A DNA stretch of 64,000 nucleotides, from contig JBHJGV010000006.1 of the NCBI GenBank assembly GCA_050331455.1, positions 1 through 64,000 on the forward strand, in the 5' to 3' direction. Shown here piece after piece: positions 42,679 to 51,386 of the stretch; the stretch's first letter is position 1; the number at the start of each line of letters is the position of its first letter. The notes below the pieces were generated by a model. That model saw only the letters and a program-made list of their open reading frames with translations, did no database searches and was not told the origin of the DNA. This DNA is from CAYUYV01 sp050331455. GTDB lineage: Bacteria > Pseudomonadota > Alphaproteobacteria > JAJFIK01. Position numbers and translations under genes: made by a program.

Positions 42679-44178
42679 TTATTTCATGGTCGGAATGACG
42701 AAATCGGCGCCGGCCCGGGGCCCCGTGGGCCACCGGGCCGTCACGGTCTTCACCTTGGTGTAGAAGCGCACGCCATCCATGCCATGCTGATTCATGTCTC
42801 CGTAGGCGGACCGCTTCCAGCCGCCGAAGGTGTGATAGGCCAAGGGCACGGGAATCGGCACGTTGATGCCGATCATGCCGACCTGGACCCGCGAGGCGAA
42901 CTCACGGGCCGCATCCCCGTCACGGGTATAGATCGAAACGCCATTGCCGTATTGATGGGCCGAGGCCATGGCCAGCCCCTCCTCGAAACGCGCGGCCCGC
43001 GCAATGGACAGGACGGGGCCGAAAATCTCCTCTTCATAAATTTTCATGTCCGTGGTCACATGATCGAACAGGCAGCCCCCCATGAAAAAGCCCTGCTCAT
43101 AGCCCTGTAGGGAAAAATCCCGTCCGTCCACGACCAATTGGGCGCCCTCCCGCACGCCAAGATCGACATAGTCGAGCACTTTCTGGCGATGGGCCGCCGT
43201 GACCAGCGGTCCGAAATGGGCATCCGGATCGTCCGACGGGCCGACTTTGAGTTCCTCGACCCGGGGCTTGAGGCGGGCCACGAGTTCGTTGGCCACCGCG
43301 TCGCCGACGGGCACCGCGACCGAGAGGGCCATGCAGCGTTCGCCGGCTGAGCCATAGCCCGCACCGATGAGATCGTCGACCACCCGGTCCAGATCCGCAT
43401 CGGGCATGATGATCGCGTGGTTCTTGGCGCCGCCCATGGCCTGAACCCGCTTACCGTGGGCCGCGCCGGTGGCGTAGATATATTCGGCGATGGCGGATGA
43501 GCCGACAAAGCTGATCGCCTGGACCCGCGGATCGGTCAACAGCGTGTCCACGGCCTCCTTGTCCCCATTGACCACATTGAGGACCCCTTCGGGCAGGCCC
43601 GCCTCCATCATCAGCTCCGCAAGCCGCATGGGCACGGAGGAGTCTTTCTCAGACGGTTTGCACACGAATGTATTTCCGCATGCGATCGCGACACCGAACA
43701 TCCACATGGGAATCATCGCGGGAAAGTTGAACGGCGTGATGCCTGCGACGACCCCGAGGGGCTGGCGCATGGAGTACATGTCGATGCCGGGGCCCGCGCC
43801 TTCGGTGAACTCACCTTTCATGAGATGGGGAATACCGCAGGCAAACTCGATGACCTCCAGACCGCGCTGCACGTCTCCTTTGGCATCGGCGATGACTTTG
43901 CCATGCTCGCGGGAGAGCGCTCCGGCAAGCTCGTCCATATGCTGCTCGACCAGGTCCTTGAAGCGAAACATGACCCGCGCGCGGCGTTGGGGGTTCACGG
44001 CCGACCAGGCGGGGAAGGCCGCTTCGGCTGTCGCGATTGCCGAGCGAACCTCGTCGGCGCTGGCGAGGTGCACCTGGGCCTGCACCTCTCCGGTCACCGG
44101 GTTGAAGATGGGCCCGGTCCGCCCGCTCGTCCCCGGGGTGATCCTGCCGCCGATAAAATGGTGGATGTCCCGCGTCAT
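42679..44178 (-). CDS. mmsA: CoA-acylating methylmalonate-semialdehyde dehydrogenase
   Basis: MmsA oxidises methylmalonate semialdehyde to propionyl-CoA in valine and myo-inositol breakdown. The 499-residue aldehyde dehydrogenase shows the subgroup motifs NPVTGEV, TPFNFPAMIPMWMF, KPSEKDSSVP, VGSSAIAEYIY, GGAKNHAIIMPDADLD, and the catalytic Cys in GSAGERCMALS near residue 284. The CoA-dependent subgroup is the best fit. It is divergent from the PYP-like gene. Confidence 0.94.
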   Translation of the reverse strand: MTRDIHHFIGGRITPGTSGRTGPIFNPVTGEVQAQVHLASADEVRSAIATAEAAFPAWSAVNPQRRARVMFRFKDLVEQHMDELAGALSREHGKVIADAKGDVQRGLEVIEFACGIPHLMKGEFTEGAGPGIDMYSMRQPLGVVAGITPFNFPAMIPMWMFGVAIACGNTFVCKPSEKDSSVPMRLAELMMEAGLPEGVLNVVNGDKEAVDTLLTDPRVQAISFVGSSAIAEYIYATGAAHGKRVQAMGGAKNHAIIMPDADLDRVVDDLIGAGYGSAGERCMALSVAVPVGDAVANELVARLKPRVEELKVGPSDDPDAHFGPLVTAAHRQKVLDYVDLGVREGAQLVVDGRDFSLQGYEQGFFMGGCLFDHVTTDMKIYEEEIFGPVLSIARAARFEEGLAMASAHQYGNGVSIYTRDGDAAREFASRVQVGMIGINVPIPVPLAYHTFGGWKRSAYGDMNQHGMDGVRFYTKVKTVTARWPTGPRAGADFVIPTMK

Positions 44179-44383
44179 GCCGTGCCCTTCCCTGTCCCGG
44201 ACACCCCATTGACGAGGACGGTGTTCGGTCTTTTGTTCCCGTGATCGCCCTTGTTTCTATCAGCCCGGCCGCCGGGGCGGCAAGCAGGCCGAGTTCCAGC
44301 GGTGATGCGATCTTAAGGGCTTCCTTACCTCGCTGCGCCAGGATCTTCGTCAAGGTCAACGCCGCGAAAAGGGAACGCCCACG

Positions 44384-44740
44384 ATGGAATTCGACGCCCC
44401 CGATCTTTACGACCGCCTGGAGCGGTCCGGTCCCGCCGAATGGGACGAGGCCGGCCTCGGGCTCATTGCCATGAACAAGGAAGGCGATGTCCTGCGCTAC
44501 AACGCCCATGAGAGCAAATTGGCCGGTCTTTCGGAGGCCACAGTGCTGGGCCGCCACTTCTTCACCGATGTCGCACCGTGCACGAACAACTTTCTGATCG
44601 CCTCCCGCTATGAGGAGGACGAGGAACTCGACGAGGTGGTCGACTATGTCTTCACGGTGCGCATGAAAGCCCGTGCCGTAAAGCTGCGTATGCTGAAGAA
44701 AGCCGACTCCGAGACCATGTATCTGGTGGTCAAGGACTGA
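44384..44740 (+). CDS. pyp: Photoactive-yellow-protein-like PAS photoreceptor
   Basis: PYP is a small soluble blue-light sensor that binds p-coumaric acid as a thioester to a Cys. This 118-residue single PAS domain aligns along its length with Halorhodospira PYP: GLGLIAMNKEGDVLRYNAHE, VLGRHFFTDVAPCT, a C-terminal strand pair ending MYLVVKD. The chromophore Cys (Cys66, equal to Cys69) is present, as are the Tyr (Tyr39, equal to Tyr42) and Glu (Glu43, equal to Glu46) that hydrogen-bond the chromophore. The usual Thr50 and Arg52 are replaced by Ala47 and Leu49. AAAGGGA precedes the ATG. A diguanylate cyclase follows 74 bases downstream. No p-coumaroyl-CoA ligase or tyrosine ammonia-lyase is in the window, so chromophore supply is unproven. 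Confidence 0.85.
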   Translation: MEFDAPDLYDRLERSGPAEWDEAGLGLIAMNKEGDVLRYNAHESKLAGLSEATVLGRHFFTDVAPCTNNFLIASRYEEDEELDEVVDYVFTVRMKARAVKLRMLKKADSETMYLVVKD

Positions 44741-44814
44741 GGGACCCGAATTCTCGGAGCCTTTGCCGTCAAGGCGGCTCTCTTCAACGATCAGTACGAA
44801 ACGGCAAGGCAGAT

Positions 44815-46113
44815 ATGACGACAGACCTTGAAGCCGAACACGAAGCTCTTCTGCAGTTTCTGTATCTCTGCCCGGTCGGCATCGTACAGATCGACCTCCA
44901 CGGCGTGATCGAACTGGCCAATCCGGCGGCAACGCGTCTGCTCATGCCGATCACCCCGAATGGCCAACTCGTCAATCTTTTCGATGTGCTCAGCAATGTC
45001 ATGCCGGAGATCCGCTCCCTGTCCGATGCCATGGACCGCAAGCGCGGCGTGGTGTGCCAGGGCCGGGAAATCGATCTTGGACAGGTCGTCGGTGAGAAGA
45101 AGCGGGCTTGCTGGATTTCCCTCTCGGTGATCCGCATTGCCCAGAAGCGACAGATGGCGATCCTCCACGACATCACCGAACTCGTTCAGGAGCGCGAGGC
45201 CCATCTTTGGAAATCAGCCTATCTGGACACGATTTTCCGCAGCGTGAAGGATTACGCCATCTTCACGCTCGACCGGACCGGCCATGTGGAAGGCTGGAAC
45301 GACTCCGTCAAGCACTTGCTCAATTTAGAAGCCGAGGAAACCGTCGGCCGGCCTTTCGACCAGTTCTGGGACGCGGAAGTCGGCAAGACCATGTCCGCCG
45401 ATACTCTCCTCCAGATCGCGCAGCAATCGGGGTCGGCCAGCGCCTCCGGGTGGCAGCAGCGCAAGGACGGATCCAATTACTGGGCCGACTGCATCATCAG
45501 TGCTTTGACCGTCAAGGACGAGCCGCGGCAATCCTATACGGTCATTATGCGGGACATGACCCAGTGGAAGACGAATGAGGATCGTCTGATCCAGCTCGCG
45601 ACCACGGATTTCCTGACCGGCCTCACCAATCGCCGCAGCTTCCTGCAAAAAGTGGACGAGGCGCTGAAAGAGCGGGCCGGGACGGACGCGCCGAGCACTC
45701 TTGCAGTCATGGATATCGACAATCTGCGACAGATCAACGATACGCTCGGCCACAAGAAAGGGGACGAGGTAATCAAGGCCGTCGCCCATGTCATTCTGCG
45801 CGAGACCGGTTCTGTCGGGGTCGCCGGGCGGCTCGGCGGCGAGGAATTCGCCATCATGTTCCCTGGACAGACCATCGAGGCCATTCAGGCGACCATGCAA
45901 CGGATCCAGGAGGCCGCTTCGGCCGTGGACCCGAGCCTTGATGTGTCCCTTTCCATCGGCATGGCGGACACCCAGGCCGGAGGCAGCGCCGAGGACACCC
46001 TGTTCCAAAGGGCGGAAATCGCCATGTCACGGGCCAAAGCCCAGGGGCAGCGGCAGGTGGTCGCTTTCGATCCCGGCATCGACGACCCGACTGTCGCCTC
46101 GTCCGTCGCCTGA
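44815..46113 (+). CDS. PAS-PAS-GGDEF diguanylate cyclase
   Basis: The 432-residue protein makes cyclic di-GMP from GTP. Two PAS domains come first: about residues 10-128 (LLQFLYLCPVGIVQID, NPAATRLLMP) and about 132-255 (YLDTIFRSVKDYAIFTLD, RKDGSNYWADC, VIMRDMTQWK). The GGDEF domain follows at about 260-425, beginning DFLTGLTNRRSF; the active-site motif is RLGGEEF (341-345). Asp300 in VMDIDNLRQIND binds metal. The product-inhibition RxxD is not found upstream of the motif, so no I-site is evident. There is no membrane helix, so the enzyme is cytosolic. It lies downstream of the PYP-like gene and could be its output enzyme. Confidence 0.92.
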   Translation: MTTDLEAEHEALLQFLYLCPVGIVQIDLHGVIELANPAATRLLMPITPNGQLVNLFDVLSNVMPEIRSLSDAMDRKRGVVCQGREIDLGQVVGEKKRACWISLSVIRIAQKRQMAILHDITELVQEREAHLWKSAYLDTIFRSVKDYAIFTLDRTGHVEGWNDSVKHLLNLEAEETVGRPFDQFWDAEVGKTMSADTLLQIAQQSGSASASGWQQRKDGSNYWADCIISALTVKDEPRQSYTVIMRDMTQWKTNEDRLIQLATTDFLTGLTNRRSFLQKVDEALKERAGTDAPSTLAVMDIDNLRQINDTLGHKKGDEVIKAVAHVILRETGSVGVAGRLGGEEFAIMFPGQTIEAIQATMQRIQEAASAVDPSLDVSLSIGMADTQAGGSAEDTLFQRAEIAMSRAKAQGQRQVVAFDPGIDDPTVASSVA

Positions 46114-46140
46114 CAGTCCTCCGGATCGGCGACCTTCAGG

Positions 46141-46749
46141 TCAGGTGCCGTCGCGTTCATAGGCGAGGACCCACAGGTCCCGCCAGGACACGTCTTGTTC
46201 GGTGCGGATCTGCCAGCGCCAAGTGAGCGAGTTGGGCGCGATGTTTTCCCAGACCATACGCCTTTGCGGATCGTTGCCGTTCCGGCGCTCCAGCGTGAGG
46301 ATGAACCGGTCCCCCTGGCGTCCGCCGGTGAAGGGCAGATAGCCCCCTTCATTGTCGATCCACAACTGACGCCATTCGCGTTGACCCATGTGATAGGTCG
46401 AGAGGCTCATGCCGCGCAGGGGCAAACCGGGGCTGCCGTCAAACGCTTCCAGCACACCGCACCCGCCCAGGACCGGGCGGATCGTATTGCGGCCCTGCAT
46501 GGCCTGGTCCGTGTCCGGATCGGTCCACCGGACGGTCCAGGTGCCGAGCCAGAAATCGAGATCCCGGTGGCGGGCGCTGGAGCAGAAAGTGCTTTCGGGC
46601 ACAGCCGCAAAGCCGGGATCGGTGCCACCCATCCCGGTGTTCCGGCCTTGAGACACGGTGCTGCAGGCTCCCAGGGCGAAGGTCAGCATCAGGGGGAGAA
46701 AGGATGGCATCAGGCGCCGCCGGGCGCCGGGGTCCGTTCGGTTTTCCAT
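46141..46749 (-). CDS. DUF1579-like lipoprotein
   Basis: The ATG at 46749 follows GAGGGT and gives 202 residues. A signal helix (FLPLMLTFALGACS) ends in a lipobox with Cys at about residue 29. The mature part begins HRDLDFWLGTWTVRW, the opening of the DUF1579-like small beta-barrel (lipocalin-like) fold, followed by regularly spaced strands. The function of such proteins is unknown. It lies after the aquaporin-like gene, whose 3' end at 46775 is 25 bases upstream, so they may share a transcript. Confidence 0.75.
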   Translation of the reverse strand: MENRTDPGARRRLMPSFLPLMLTFALGACSTVSQGRNTGMGGTDPGFAAVPESTFCSSARHRDLDFWLGTWTVRWTDPDTDQAMQGRNTIRPVLGGCGVLEAFDGSPGLPLRGMSLSTYHMGQREWRQLWIDNEGGYLPFTGGRQGDRFILTLERRNGNDPQRRMVWENIAPNSLTWRWQIRTEQDVSWRDLWVLAYERDGT

Positions 46750-46774
46750 GGGTACCCTCACGGCGTCGGTTCTG

Positions 46775-47461
46775 TCAGGCCCCATCATCTTCGGCCAGAA
46801 GATGCCCAAAGGCAATCCAGGCGAGGCAGGCGCCCAGAAGCTGGGCCGCTATGAAGGCCGGCATATGGGCCGGCAAGATGCCCGTAAAGGTATCCGTGAT
46901 CGTCCGTGCCACGGTGACGGCCGGATTGGCGAAGGACGTGGAGGCCGTGAACCAGATCGCGGAGGTGATGTAGAGCCCCACACCCGCTGCGATATGGGAG
47001 ACGCCATAGCGCGCCAGGCCCAGAATGGTCGCCAGCAAACCGAATGTCGCGACGACCTCCGCGATCAGGAGTCCGGGGCTCGACCGGGCCGTGGCCGAGA
47101 TCTGGATCAGGGGCTGATCGAACATGGCATGGGCGGCCAGGACACCGAGGCTCCCCGCCAGGACCTGTATCAGCACATAAAGAAGCGCAAGACCCGGAGC
47201 AATATCGCGGCGCAAGGCCATCACAAGGCTGACAGCCGGATTGAAATGGGCGCCGGAAATCGGTGCGAAAATCAGGATCAAGACTGTCAGCAACATGCCT
47301 GTCGCAATGGCATTGGCGAGAAGCGCAAGCGCATCATTCGGCCCGGCCAAGGCCTTGGCCATGATGCCGGACCCGACGATCCCCGCCAGAAGAAAGAAGG
47401 TGCCAAGCGCTTCGGCGAGCAGGCGCCGCGACAGGTTGGGTGTTTGCTGTCGATCTGCCAT
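46775..47461 (-). CDS. MIP-family aquaporin-like channel
   Basis: This 228-residue inner-membrane channel of the major intrinsic protein family has both signature loops: SGAHFNPAVS (first NPA box) and TSFANPAVTVAR (second NPA with the constricting Arg). Six hydrophobic helices and LAEALGTFFLLAGIVGSG at the N-terminus fit the bacterial AqpZ/AqpS-like group. Whether it carries water, glycerol or metalloid acids cannot be read from the sequence; no arsenic genes are adjacent. The ATG at 47461 was chosen over an upstream GTG by its GGGGGAAC site. Confidence 0.88.
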   Translation of the reverse strand: MADRQQTPNLSRRLLAEALGTFFLLAGIVGSGIMAKALAGPNDALALLANAIATGMLLTVLILIFAPISGAHFNPAVSLVMALRRDIAPGLALLYVLIQVLAGSLGVLAAHAMFDQPLIQISATARSSPGLLIAEVVATFGLLATILGLARYGVSHIAAGVGLYITSAIWFTASTSFANPAVTVARTITDTFTGILPAHMPAFIAAQLLGACLAWIAFGHLLAEDDGA

Positions 47462-47595
47462 GACGGTTCCCCCACACATTCAGACCGCGGTTTTGGGTCT
47501 TTGACGGTTTCGGGTCTTTGGCGGAGCATGGCTTGCGCGCCACGACCCCGCACCCGTTCCAATCTGGTTCGCTTCCCGTTGCTTATACGAAAAAG

Positions 47596-47622
47596 AAAAG
47601 GCCACCCAAAGGGCGGCCTTTT
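47596..47622 (-). terminator. Terminator at the end of the sdh operon
   Basis: AAAAGGCCACCC and GGGCGGCCTTTT form a 12-bp stem with one A-C mismatch and a 3-base loop. On the minus strand the run TTTTCTTTTT follows, 24 bases after the sdhB stop. The symmetric A and T tracts make it potentially bidirectional. Confidence 0.85.
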
Positions 47623-47645
47623 CCAACCGGGTCGTTTCGGGAAGG

Positions 47646-48440
47646 TCACAGCACGCGTTCGGCCATCATTTTCTTGATCTCCGCGATGGCCTTGGCCGGG
47701 TTGAGGCCCTTGGGGCAGACATTCGCGCAGTTCATGATCGTGTGGCAGCGATAAAGGCGGAACGGGTCCTCCAGATCGTCAAGGCGCTTGCCCGTCGCCT
47801 CGTCCCGGCTGTCGATCAGCCAACGATAGGCTTGGAGCAGCACGGCCGGACCCAGGTAGCGGTCGCCATTCCACCAATAGCTGGGGCAGGAGGTCTGGCA
47901 GCAGAAGCACAGAATGCACTCATAGAGGCCGTCGAGCTTTTCCCGGTCGTCCCGGCTCTGCGTCCACTCCTTTTCCGGCAGCGGCGTTTCCGTCTGCAGC
48001 CAGGGCTCGATCGACCGGTACTGGGCATAGACATGCTTCAGATCCGGCACGAGATCCTTCACCACCGGCATGTGGGGCAGCGGATAGACCGAAATCGAAC
48101 CCGACACGTCTTCAATGGATTTCGTGCAGGCCAGGGTGTTCTGGCCGTCGATATTCATGGCGCAGGACCCGCACACCCCTTCCCGGCAGGACCGGCGGAA
48201 TGTCAGGGTCGAGTCCATTTCATTTTTGATCTTGATGAGCGCGTCGAGCACCATGGGCCCGCAATGATCAAGATCCACATCATAGGTATCGGCTTTCGGG
48301 TTTTCCCCGTTTTCCGGATCCCAACGGTAGACCTTGAATTGTTTGGTCCGGTTGGGCTTCGTCCCGTCCTTGCGAAGGGGCGCCGTGTGATGCGCCCCCT
48401 TCTTGACCTGGGAATTCCGGGGAAGTGTGAGTTCGACCAT
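47646..48440 (-). CDS. sdhB: Succinate dehydrogenase iron-sulfur subunit
   Basis: SdhB passes electrons from SdhA flavin to quinone through three Fe-S clusters. The 264-residue protein has CREGVCGSCAMNIDG plus a later Cys (2Fe-2S), CILCFCCQTSCPSYWW (4Fe-4S) and CHTIMNCANVCPKGLNP (3Fe-4S). It is the last gene of sdhC-sdhD-sdhA-sdhB and is followed by a terminator. Confidence 0.97.
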   Translation of the reverse strand: MVELTLPRNSQVKKGAHHTAPLRKDGTKPNRTKQFKVYRWDPENGENPKADTYDVDLDHCGPMVLDALIKIKNEMDSTLTFRRSCREGVCGSCAMNIDGQNTLACTKSIEDVSGSISVYPLPHMPVVKDLVPDLKHVYAQYRSIEPWLQTETPLPEKEWTQSRDDREKLDGLYECILCFCCQTSCPSYWWNGDRYLGPAVLLQAYRWLIDSRDEATGKRLDDLEDPFRLYRCHTIMNCANVCPKGLNPAKAIAEIKKMMAERVL

Positions 48441-48470
48441 CGTTTGCGTCCTTACCTTCCGTGTTCCCGA

Positions 48471-50255
48471 TCAATACACCCGCGCCTTGGGCGGGAAATA
48501 CTGAACATCATTGGTCAGGGTGTGGTTGTGCACCGGGCGGTAATCGATTGAGGCCTCCTCACCCGTGAACCAGGTGAGGGTATGCTTCATCCACTTTTCA
48601 TCGTCCCGGTCCGGATAGTCTTCGCGGGCATGGGCGCCCCGGCTTTCCGTCCGGTTGGCCGCCGCAAACATGGAACAGATCGACTGGGACATCAGGTTGT
48701 CAAATTCCAGCGTCTCCATCAGGTCCGAGTTCCAGATCATGGACCGGTCCGAAACGCGGATATCGTCGATACCGTTGTAGATGTCTCCGATCTGGGCCTT
48801 GCCTTCGTCCAGGGTCGACTGAGTCCGGAACACAGCGCATTTGCTCTGCATGACCTGCTGCATGCCCAAGCGCAGATCCGATGTGGGGGTGCCGCCGCTG
48901 GCATAACGAAAGCGATCGAGCCGGTCGAGGGCGTTCTGACCCGCATCGGCCGGAAGATCCGGTTGGGATGCGCCCGGCTCCAGCGTCTCCGCGCAGCGCA
49001 GGCCCACGGCCCGACCGAAGACCACGAGATCGATCAGGGAGTTCGAACCGAGCCGGTTTGCGCCGTGCACGGACACGCAGCCGGCCTCGCCCACGGCCAT
49101 GACACCCGGCACCACATGGTTGGGATTGCCGTCTTTCAGGGTGACGACTTCGCCGTGATAATTGGTCGGGATACCGCCCATATTGTAATGGACCGTCGGC
49201 AGAACCGGGATCGGATCCTTGGTGATGTCGACGCCGGAGAAAATTCGGGCCGTTTCGGTGATGCCCGGCAGGCGCTCGGCCAGGATCTTCGGGTCGATAT
49301 GATCCAGATGCAGGTTGATGTGATCCTTGTTCGGACCGACACCCCGCCCTTCGGCGATTTCCAGCGTCATGGAGCGCGAGACCACGTCCCGAGAGGCCAG
49401 ATCCTTCGCCGATGGGGCATAGCGTTCCATGAAACGCTCGCCTTCGGCATTGGTGAGATAACCACCCTCGCCGCGGGCGCCCTCGGTGATCAGCACACCT
49501 GCGCCATAGACACCGGTGGGATGGAATTGAGTGAATTCCATATCCTGGAGGGGATAGCCGGCCCGGAGCATCATGCCGCCGCCGTCACCGGTGGAGGTGT
49601 GGGCCGAAGTACAGGAGAAATAGGCCCGACCATATCCGCCCGTCGCGAGGACCGTGCGCTGGGCGCGGAAGCGGTGGATGGACCCATCGTCCAGATCCCA
49701 GGCCATCAGCCCACGGCACACGCCCTGGTCATCGAAGATCAGGTCAAGCGCGAAATACTCCACATAGAATTCGGCGTTGTTGCGCAGGGATTGGCCGTAA
49801 AGCGTATGAAGGATCGCATGGCCCGTCCGGTCGGCGGCGGCACAGGTCCGCTGAACCTGACCCTGGCCGAAGTTCCGGGTCATGCCGCCAAAGGCCCGCT
49901 GGTAAATCTTACCCTCTTGCGTCCGCGAAAACGGCACGCCGAAATGCTCAAGCTCGTAGACTGCTGCGGGTGCGTTCCGGCACAGATACTCGATGGAGTC
50001 CTGGTCGCCCAGCCAATCCGACCCTTTCACGGTGTCGTACATGTGCCAGCGCCAGTCATCCTCACTCATATTGCCAAGGGCGGCGGAAATTCCACCCTGC
50101 GCCGCGACGGTGTGGCTGCGGGTTGGGAAGACCTTGGTGATATTCGCCGTTTTCAGACCGGCCTGGGCACAGCCCAGAGTCGCGCGAAGGCCGGATCCGC
50201 CGGCACCGACGACGACGACGTCATAGGTGTGGTCGATAATGTCATAGGCCGCCAT
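48471..50255 (-). CDS. sdhA: Succinate dehydrogenase flavoprotein subunit
   Basis: SdhA oxidises succinate to fumarate with covalently bound FAD. The 594-residue protein has VVVGAGGSGLRATLG, the FAD-linking His in TRSHTVAAQGGISAALGN, the substrate-binding HPTGVYGAGVLITEG, GGIPTNYHGEV and ANRLGSNSLIDLVVFGRA. It lies 12 bases downstream of sdhD in the operon. Confidence 0.97.
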   Translation of the reverse strand: MAAYDIIDHTYDVVVVGAGGSGLRATLGCAQAGLKTANITKVFPTRSHTVAAQGGISAALGNMSEDDWRWHMYDTVKGSDWLGDQDSIEYLCRNAPAAVYELEHFGVPFSRTQEGKIYQRAFGGMTRNFGQGQVQRTCAAADRTGHAILHTLYGQSLRNNAEFYVEYFALDLIFDDQGVCRGLMAWDLDDGSIHRFRAQRTVLATGGYGRAYFSCTSAHTSTGDGGGMMLRAGYPLQDMEFTQFHPTGVYGAGVLITEGARGEGGYLTNAEGERFMERYAPSAKDLASRDVVSRSMTLEIAEGRGVGPNKDHINLHLDHIDPKILAERLPGITETARIFSGVDITKDPIPVLPTVHYNMGGIPTNYHGEVVTLKDGNPNHVVPGVMAVGEAGCVSVHGANRLGSNSLIDLVVFGRAVGLRCAETLEPGASQPDLPADAGQNALDRLDRFRYASGGTPTSDLRLGMQQVMQSKCAVFRTQSTLDEGKAQIGDIYNGIDDIRVSDRSMIWNSDLMETLEFDNLMSQSICSMFAAANRTESRGAHAREDYPDRDDEKWMKHTLTWFTGEEASIDYRPVHNHTLTNDVQYFPPKARVY

Positions 50256-50267
50256 GGAGGACCCCTT

Positions 50268-50651
50268 TCACGACAAGCTAATTTTCAGAATGGAGAAGAT
50301 CGCCGCGGCGCCGGTGCCGTAGACAGCAAAGCTGATCAGCAGCAGAAGCGCCACGCGCGTCCCCTCCTTCACAATGTAATCCTCGATCACCACCTGCAGC
50401 CCCAGGCGCATGTGGTGGAACGCCGCGATGACGAACAAGGCCATCAGGATACTGACGAGCGGCGTTTTCAAATAGGCGATCATGGTGTCGTAGTCGGCTC
50501 CCGCGTAGGCAACCATGGAGGCGACAAACCAGATGACCAGCGGCACGAGGGCGATGGCCGTGGTGCGCTGAACAATCCAGTGATTGACGCCGTCTTTCGC
50601 GGAGCCGAGACCGCGTGCATTGCGCAGGGGGGTTCTCAGGTCACTCATCAT
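50268..50651 (-). CDS. sdhD: Succinate dehydrogenase membrane anchor subunit
   Basis: The small anchor of complex II has 127 residues and three hydrophobic helices (IALVPLVIWFVASMVAY, VSILMALFVIAAFHHMRLG, VALLLLISFAVYGTGAAA). HHMRLGLQVVIEDYI near residue 80 holds the heme-ligand region typical of SdhD. The ATG at 50651 overlaps the sdhC stop (ATGA), which fixes the start; the longer frame upstream is a shadow of sdhC. Confidence 0.92.
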   Translation of the reverse strand: MMSDLRTPLRNARGLGSAKDGVNHWIVQRTTAIALVPLVIWFVASMVAYAGADYDTMIAYLKTPLVSILMALFVIAAFHHMRLGLQVVIEDYIVKEGTRVALLLLISFAVYGTGAAAIFSILKISLS

Positions 50652-51067
50652 GCACCTCCCATGCCCATGTAAGCCGCGATCCACAGGATAACGGTCAAAA
50701 TGCCCGCCGCCGCGAAGACAAAGAGGCCGGAATTGCGGGAGGTGGCAAGATCGAAACCGGCGCCTGTGTCCCAGAACAGGTGCCGGATCCCGTTGAGCAT
50801 GTGATAGATCAGCGACGCGGTGAAGCCGAAGAGCATGAGCTGACCGATCAGGCTGGAGATAAATCCGGCGAAAACGGCGTAGGCTTCGGGTCCGGTCGCC
50901 GCGGCCACAAGCCACCAGGTCAGGAGCAGCGCGCCGACGGCATTGCCGACGCCACTCGCACGGTGGGCGATGGACGTCGCCATGGTGACATGCCACCGCC
51001 AGATCTGAAGGTGGGGCGACAGGGGGCGGTTGACCGGCCGTCCTCCCGTCATCGACGTCTGTGCCAT
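50648..51067 (-). CDS. sdhC: Succinate dehydrogenase cytochrome b556 subunit
   Basis: SdhC is the heme b-binding anchor of complex II. The 139-residue protein shows RPLSPHLQIWRW, SIAHRASGVG at the quinone site, and LIYHMLNGIRHLFWD with the heme His, then a last helix. It is first in the sdhCDAB operon. Confidence 0.94.
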   Translation of the reverse strand: MAQTSMTGGRPVNRPLSPHLQIWRWHVTMATSIAHRASGVGNAVGALLLTWWLVAAATGPEAYAVFAGFISSLIGQLMLFGFTASLIYHMLNGIRHLFWDTGAGFDLATSRNSGLFVFAAAGILTVILWIAAYMGMGGA

Positions 51068-51386
51068 TCGTTAATCCTCTCTCCACGCGGTCCTGGCTGT
51101 GCCGTGGTCCCACGACGCCGGGCAGAACCGCCTGTTTCTTTAAAATGTGTCGGAAAAGTCGGCCCCGGTAAGGGACCGCTTCACCACAACGCACAAGCAC
51201 GCGACCAGGACCTCGAACCAACAATCCCGCAAACCTGGCGAACCGAGCCCCATGGCCCGCAAGCCGGGGACCCCTCTCCCCTCACCGAAAGGCCTATAAG
51301 TCGGGGCGGAGTGTAGGCGCCGCACTGGCAGTGTCAATTTCGCCGCGCGTCGCATCGCAAAGGGGGCATGACGCGCCGGGACGGGC
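51068..51386. other. sdh operon upstream region
   Basis: The 319 bases between the sdhC start and the MaoC-like stop must hold the sdh promoter on the minus strand. TTTAAAATGTG near 51140 is the most A+T-rich stretch. No gene, clear promoter hexamers or riboswitch could be supported. Confidence 0.4.

Noticed and set aside
48582..50672. 696-residue + strand frame opposite sdhA and sdhD
   Set aside because: Shadow of conserved sdh genes; its composition is His/Arg/Gly-rich.
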